Shown here: positions 58,384-64,000 of the stretch, piece by piece | Layout: every line of letters begins with the position of its first letter | How positions within the stretch are numbered: the first letter of the stretch is position 1 | Origin: Chrysaora quinquecirrha | Taxonomy: Eukaryota > Cnidaria > Scyphozoa > Semaeostomeae > Pelagiidae | Assembly (NCBI GenBank): GCA_014526335.1 | Contig: JACTAT010000128.1 | Span: 185,227 to 249,226, forward strand | Reading direction: 5' to 3' | DNA length: 64,000 bases | Notes under the pieces: model-generated | What the model saw: only the letters and a program-made list of their open reading frames with translations | What the model was told of the DNA's origin: nothing | Database searches by the model: none | Program-made: the position numbers and the translations under genes

Positions 58384-58396
58384 CTTCATAGGCACT
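58384..58396 (-). repeat. Right terminal inverted repeat of the Kolobok-like element
   Basis: CTTCATAGGCACT directly before TTAA. The same TCATAGGCACTTTA word recurs in direct orientation at 59195-59208, outside the element. Confidence 0.85.
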
Positions 58397-59468
58397 TTAA
58401 GGGCATGCTTGTTGCCATAACTTATTCATATGCAGTGTGGAGCAACTTGGGATAAGCTTCAAGCGAAGATGTTGCGACGCAAGAGATAATTGTTGGTTGT
58501 GTTCTTAAAGTTGCAACTCCTTCTTGGCCTTGGTCAATATTCAGTGGCTTGTCTGCTAGTTTTTTCTTTTTCCAAGGACAGAGCAAGCTTATGAATTTTC
58601 CCTTTCAAATGACGATCAAGATGGTGTTTCGTAGCGCCATTGGTCCTGTCGACAAAGGCTTTTATTACAAAGGCACTTGGCTTTTATCGGGTTCTTCGCT
58701 TTGCCTTTGCACTTTGGATGATTTCCCTTGATTCTTCTGAGTAAAACCTCTGAGAAATCCCATCGTCATTGTTGTTTTTGCCTTTAGCATGGCCTTGTTT
58801 GTCTGCCCAAAATCAGTCTCCGTTTTGCCAATTGCATTTTCAGCTCCTGCCTTATCAAATAAAATTTCTTCCTCACTCTCTGAATTTGATACACATTTGA
58901 TACTGATACAAATAATTTGCTGATATTGGACATTTTACGGGAACAAACTGTTGGTTTTCTGATAACAAATGAATACTGTAAAGAAACAACTACAATCAAG
59001 AACTATGTGGAAATTGTGTACACAGAAATACGGTTCTCTTGCTCCCAGACTCATGTCAAACTACTATCCCTTATAAAAACCCCCATAAAATCCAAGAATA
59101 TTTCATAAAAAAAACAAATTGTTGAAGTATTTTAGAAATAAGTGATGTTCTGTTGTCCTAGACAAATGTTGTTGTCAATTTTAGAGTTTCCATTTCATAG
59201 GCACTTTAGCTGCTTTTTCTCAAAAAGACAATTCCCAGGGGTGAAGAATTCCCCCACCCACTTTCCTTGACACATTTGCTCAAACTTGATGAAAATTCAC
59301 ACAGAGCATCTGTAGAGGACCTACTACGCACCTATGATTCATTTATGTAGAAAAATTAGTCATGTCCCTTCATCATTATGAAAACCATGATGCTAAAATA
59401 TCTTGAAAACATCAATAGCTAGATAGATAGGCCTATTTTGAAAAAATTGAAAACTCTTAATTATTTAC
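58397..59468. other. Spacer with a possible decayed exon
   Basis: About 58690-58890 on the minus strand has an open stretch (SESEEEILFDKAGAENAIGK, GFLRGFTQKNQGKSSK) of protein-like composition that could be a second exon of the MADF gene, but no matching splice signal was confirmed. The rest shows nothing. Confidence 0.3.
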
Positions 59469-59865
59469 CATCTTTGTTGAAAATCTCTCCAATTTCAGCC
59501 CAAGCATTTTGTTTTATTCCTCGGTTTTTGTAGGAAGCAGAATTAATGTCCCAAAGATATCTATACCTCCTCAATTCTTGCAAAAACAATTCTTTGCTAA
59601 ATTCAATGGCAGAAGTTGAAGAGGTTGAAGGCGTGGGCGTTGTTGCTGAAATTGGATCTGTTGCAAAGCTTTCATTTTCTAGATCAGCTTCAATTTCTCT
59701 GTCTTTGGGTGGTTTATAAAAAGCAACATTTCCAACTGCAATCAGTTTCCGGAGATCCTCCACATCTAGATTTGCCAAATCCAGATTTGCAAGATCCATT
59801 TTAGTTTCTTCACTGGAGGTGGAGTCTGTTTCTTGGCGCGCCAAAAAATTCTCAGCAGAGGCCAT
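59469..59865 (-). CDS. MADF/Myb-SANT-like protein, first exon
   Basis: ATG at 59865; open for 132 codons and ending at a donor AAAGATG|GTAAAT (exon end 59469, phase 1). The C-terminal part (ELRRYRYLWDINSASYKNRG, KQNAWAEIGEIF) has the pattern of a MADF helix bundle (LW, YKNR, AW.EI). The N-terminal half is Ser/Thr- and acid-rich and has the tandem DLANLDLANLD. MADF proteins bind DNA and occur both as host regulators and as the second ORF of Harbinger-type transposons. Downstream exons were not identified, so the gene may be truncated. Confidence 0.6.
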
Positions 59866-61310
59866 GTGATTATTTTCTAAAAATTTGATTGGTTATCGCT
59901 TTCGATCGCTTCAAGAAAGTAGAAACTGGTAAAACTACGAAATTGATCGCGGCGAAGAGCTGCAGCAATGGATTTCGCTTGTCAAAATTGTAATACGCAT
60001 GCAAAATATCTCATCGCTTCGCGTCACGTGAACAAATCCGCCTAGTGGAAAATCGGCTTAAGACGATCTTCATCTAAGAGCAAGAAGTCATAAATCAGAC
60101 TTGCAGAAGAATTCAGAAGATTGAAGATTTGAAGAAAATGGAAATTGTACTGAAAGAGAAACGGTGGACGAAAGATACCATGGCTCCTTTTGAGGTTTTT
60201 ACGTCACATGTAATTTATTGGTAAGATACATAAGATATGTAATAAATTATTCCATATCGTTGTTGTTGATCGTTTCCTTTGTTGGTCGGGGAAATGGGCA
60301 ATGGCGGCTTTGTCTTTTCCGAATCGAATCGTTGTCGGCCTCTTGGTATTCGAATACAGTTAACAGAGGTGCTAAAGATATGTGAAAAATCCTAATTTGG
60401 AAACAGCGTTTTGGGAGAGGTGAACATCTGTTATTTGTTAGTTATCTATCTATTTAGGCCTGTCTGTCGCCTTTTGCCTGTCTTGTCAAACACAATAAAT
60501 AGACCAAGACCAAGACATTATATACATACAGTCCTTTATATACATACAGACAGGACACTTTAATTTTTTCAATTTTAGAGACATTATTTGGTGGCTATAT
60601 TATCACTAATGAAAAATGCTTAACATATTTATATATCTATGTAAAATATATATAGTCTAAAGCTATAAAATTATCTCGGGGTTACTTAGTATATAATTTG
60701 TTGCCAGGATGTGCACTCCTTCCTGGGTGTTGCTTTTGCCCCTTTTTTCTAGAACCTAAACCCCAAAGCTGGTTGTCAAGAAATAAATTTTGTATGAGTG
60801 TACTTGGTTGTGATAATTGTACAGGATATGATACAATGAACAAGGTTGCTATTAATTTGCTTGTTGATTTCTACATTTGTGGCAAAACCATTCTAGACAG
60901 GGAAATTACTGTAACCATCTAGCAAACTGGGTAACCGAAAATTTTATTGCTTCTATTAGTTAACTACACTATTGCGGATATTTTGGCACTTGGGACATTT
61001 TTTGGTAATTGCCGGATGTCACGTGATCGATGACGTATGTAGTTGCCGGTCAGTAAAAAATCAAAGTCAAGATACTTCAAATTTCAGTATACGATATGAA
61101 AGAGCGTCAGAAATGCAGCAAAATATTATAAGATATGCCTTGCATTTGAGCTACGGATACAAAGTTATGCACAGTTAAAAATCTGCTCCTCCGCAGAGGC
61201 TCAAATTTTTTGAGCTTTCAAAATTGATTCTGTCATCTGTCTGAAGCAAAACTACTGTCTTTTACATTTTGTTGAGGTATCACGGATGTGTAAAAGGTGC
61301 GAAACTATCA
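59866..61310. other. Non-coding region
   Basis: No supportable gene. A direct repeat of about 14 bp (TATATACATACAG) lies at 60521-60550. Confidence 0.35.
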
Positions 61311-61328
61311 GAAAAAACTTAGATTCAT

Positions 61329-61453
61329 AGTGATAATTGTCAATCAGACGTTCTTCTTACCTACTGAACAAGGCCAAAAGCTTGCGACTTTGAGTTCATG
61401 TGCTTTTCCGATGATACTTAGGTAATGCAATGTACGCCTGTCCAATTTCAACG
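61329..61453 (+). repeat. Inverted repeat, left arm (125 bp)
   Basis: Complementary to 63876-64000 with one mismatch (A versus C in CTGAAC[A/C]AGGCC). Such identity implies recent insertion or gene conversion between arms. Confidence 0.9.
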
Positions 61454-63875
61454 TGTTACCGTAACTATTTCTATTTAAGGTACATAAATGGTACCGATTT
61501 GTAAGAGAAACCTAGATTCATAGTCATAAGAAGTCAATCAGTTCTTATCCCTCAAGCAAGCCGAAACTTTGCAACTATGTGTTGCTCTTATGATTTTTTA
61601 AGCGCTATACGCCTTTCTAAATTCAACTTAAAAATCTAATTATTACCCAATCGGATTTACATGGGGTACGAAAATGTCAGAAGAACTCAGATTCACGTGA
61701 TAGATGGTCAATAAAACGTTCCATCCAAGGATAATCTAGTTTCAAGGACAAAAGCAACTCAATGCGAAGCAATAGTCAAGAAATCAGGTCCTAAAAAGCC
61801 TGTTTCTATTTTGAAAGAGAGTGTCTGTTATTTCATATACTGGTCGTCAAGTTGTAGCTCAGGAGAAACTTTCCAGGACTAACTATAATCCGCTGTTACT
61901 TAAGAACTTCGTCATTTCTTGAAGCGTATAAAGCGGAGCGCTTGCCGATAACGGCTGGTTTACATTTGGGCACAGTGCACCGTTGGTCTGAACTTCCGAC
62001 GCTTGGAAGAGCGCTTAAAGCTGACTCGATTGCGCATCGTCAGATCTTGGCACTACGTTCGCACTTTCGAAAATGCTGAAATAGAAAGCAGTTATATTTC
62101 AAAGGAACAGAATATAGGGTACGAAATTCAAAACAACGACAATAGATTTGAATTTTTAATGCATGTTTCGGCTGATAATTCAGCGCAATTTTGAAATCTC
62201 CCAAATCTGTCGTCCCTGAAAGATGAACATAGTTTGAAAATGGCAAAAAGAATGGAAAATGTATTCACCGAGTATGATGACAACCAATTCATAGCGAAGC
62301 AAAGAGATTGCTTTTTGTTCCCAGTGAAAATGGTCTAATTCCGCGAGAAACCGTATACTATCATCGAAAGAAACAACGCTTACAAAGGGAACCGGTAAAG
62401 AATGAGTTAGAGTTCATAACAACAACCTCGGAAAAGCTGAAGATCAAGTCAATTAATACTGTAAGCAGCGCTAAATTTGCTAAACTTAGAAATGGACTTT
62501 GAATTTTTTGACCCTGAAGATAAAAAGTTGTTCGTTAAGAAAGACTTGGGGATTGCTGTTCGCCTTTTTGGTATACCTAATCTGATTGAATGAATACACA
62601 ATAATTCTCCAAAAAGGAACGCTAACTTTGAAACTGGCTGCTGTCTGCTCCACGATTCACCCTGCTACGCTTGATGCTCAGGTTCGGGTATGCGGTTTTC
62701 TGTAGAAGCTTTATTAGGACGAATTGCTTTCACATATGTAATTATTTTACGGGAACGTCAACCTGTTTTCCGACTATGCTGTTCGATAGTCACCCAATCT
62801 CTATTATCAGGATCCACAGAGATCCATTGGCTTCATAAGATTAAATAGTTCAACCATACACAACATTAGTTACCATGTTAGGGAAGTGCGAAACGGTCTA
62901 TATTCAATTTCAAGAAGCCGATGTTGCATTTGGTATGGAATGTAAATGGCAAAAGTGAAAGTAGAACAACAAGAAGATAGATACAACCAAATAAAAGAGC
63001 AGATGATGTCAATGGCGCTTCTAATGAAACAGCGAAAGAACATTATCATGAACCGCAGGGCATCTTTTAAGGAATTATGACTAGTGGGCCAATCCAACAG
63101 GAGAGCTCAATTCACTAAGAAAAAATTAAGGTCTGCAATCAAGACTATATCAAGAAATGAATGGCTGGTAACTCCAGTGGCCTGCAAACACCTTTTCCGA
63201 CCATGAAGCAAACATGTAATGAGAAACCAAAGGTGCACTTTCCAAGGAGGGTACGGAGACATACTCCCTCGGAAAATCTTGGAATTTTATGTGTCTAGAG
63301 TCGCCCTGGTTGGGTTTCCTTGACTGAAATATGCTTTAGTTACAAAATGATTCTATTTCACCAACTTAGAAAGGGCCCAATCTGGTGGGCCAAAAGCCAC
63401 AAATTTTGCTCTTTTTACTGGGCCAGGAAAAGGGCCCGCTGGGCCAATGGCCCAGTAGTTACAATGTTCAATGATGCCCTGCATGAACGCAACTTAGTGA
63501 GTGATACCAGTGCGTTTTCTAACAATTCACTCTCACATTCTCCTATTCTTCTGTGCAAAAGATCTCGCAATGGAGCTGCAGTGGAGACTTGCATAACTAG
63601 TTATTTTATACCACGCTTTACCGCGCTTGATAAAATTCAAGATTGAGCTACAAGTTCTAGACTCATGATGTACAGTATGTTTACCTTGAAAATACTGGTA
63701 AAGAATTATGGTCGCAAGAAAAAGTACGTAAAGAATCATACAGTGCAAACGATAGACGTAGAGTAGCTACATAAAGTGTCTAAACCCTCTAAAGGCAACA
63801 CATAAACGCAAAGTCGAACGCGATCTCCCAAAGTTTCGGCTTCTCAAGGGGTAAGAACTTTTGATTATTGTAAGT

Positions 63876-64000
63876 CGTTGAAATTGGACAGGCGTACATT
63901 GCATTACCTAAGTATCATCGGAAAAGCACATGAACTCAAAGTCGCAAGCTTTTGGCCTGGTTCAGTAGGTAAGAAGAACGTCTGATTGACAATTATCACT
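63876..64000 (-). repeat. Inverted repeat, right arm (125 bp, reaches window end)
   Basis: Partner of 61329-61453. As it meets the last base of the window, the true length of the arm is unknown. Confidence 0.9.

Larger units (their letters stand above)
52315..58396. mobile_element. Complete Kolobok-like DNA transposon with TTAA target duplication and two genes
   Basis: The left end AGTGTCTATGAAG (52315-52327) and right end CTTCATAGGCACT (58384-58396) are inverted repeats with one mismatch, and each is flanked by TTAA (52311-52314, 58397-58400), so the site duplication is TTAA. Inside lie a 12-exon THAP-DDE transposase (plus) and a three-exon P2X7-cytoplasmic-domain-like gene (minus) in convergent order. 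TTAA duplication and a THAP-bearing DDE transposase are Kolobok traits; piggyBac also uses TTAA but has a different transposase. The length of 6,082 bp and intact main ORF suggest a recent, possibly active copy. Confidence 0.85.
61311..64000. mobile_element. Element with long terminal inverted repeats, cut by window edge
   Basis: 61329-61453 and 63876-64000 are inverted copies, 124 of 125 positions matching. A shorter inner pair (GTTCTTATCCCTCAAGCAAG at about 61541 versus the complement of about 63838-63858) extends the arms inward. The left arm contains three diverged direct subrepeats beginning AGATTCA(TAG)T near 61321, 61512 and 61690, spaced about 180-190 bp. No transposase was recognised between the arms (61700-63800), so it may be a non-autonomous fold-back element. 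The right arm may extend beyond 64000. Confidence 0.65.

Overview
The window looks like nuclear DNA of an invertebrate animal. It is AT-rich, genes have short exons with clean GT-AG introns, and it is crowded with animal transposon families: CR1/L2-type LINEs, a Penelope-like element, DIRS, BEL/Pao, a P-element relative, a TTAA-flanked THAP transposon and several MITEs. This mix fits a cnidarian best (a sponge or other marine invertebrate is possible); that is inference, as no rRNA or organelle marker is present. There are no bacterial operons, CRISPR arrays or phage.

Layout. 1-1550 is the 3' part of a LINE whose A-rich tail sits inside an older DNA transposon (1550-6453). That transposon carries a MULE-like transposase, a ubiquitin-specific protease and a Ulp1/SUMO protease, broken by few lesions. 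6824-7249 is a MITE-like inverted repeat. 7276-10838 is a head-to-head pair of Penelope-like copies (RT plus GIY-YIG) with hammerhead-like motifs at both outer ends. 10850-14290 is a nearly complete LINE on the minus strand (2A-like motif, PHD finger, endonuclease, RT). 14324-15727 is another LINE fragment. 15807-17570 is a 187-bp satellite. 19290-21140 is a decayed P-element transposase. 22500-23555 is a HECT-ligase gene piece cut by a DIRS retrotransposon (23556-26300).

27005-28526 is a three-exon LRR gene that appears intact. 28527-33900 is mainly non-coding, with a short palindrome and a MITE with 8-bp target duplications. 34308-36075 is a 68-bp satellite in 11-unit higher-order repeats, and 36152-42661 is a 6.5-kb minisatellite built from 37- and 56-bp modules. 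42980-49005 (minus) is a multi-exon cysteine-protease gene of Ulp1 type. 49790-51240 holds DIRS gag and BEL/Pao integrase relics.

The best preserved and most interesting unit is 52315-58396: a complete 6.1-kb transposon with TTAA target duplication and short terminal inverted repeats. It holds a 12-exon, fully open THAP-DDE transposase gene (865 codons) and, convergent to it, a small gene related to the cytoplasmic domain of P2X7 receptors. The end of the window has a MADF first exon (59469-59865) and a nearly perfect 125-bp inverted repeat (61329-61453 versus 63876-64000) marking another element that runs off the right edge.

The gene models were made by eye from splice signals and reading-frame continuity; no database search was possible.
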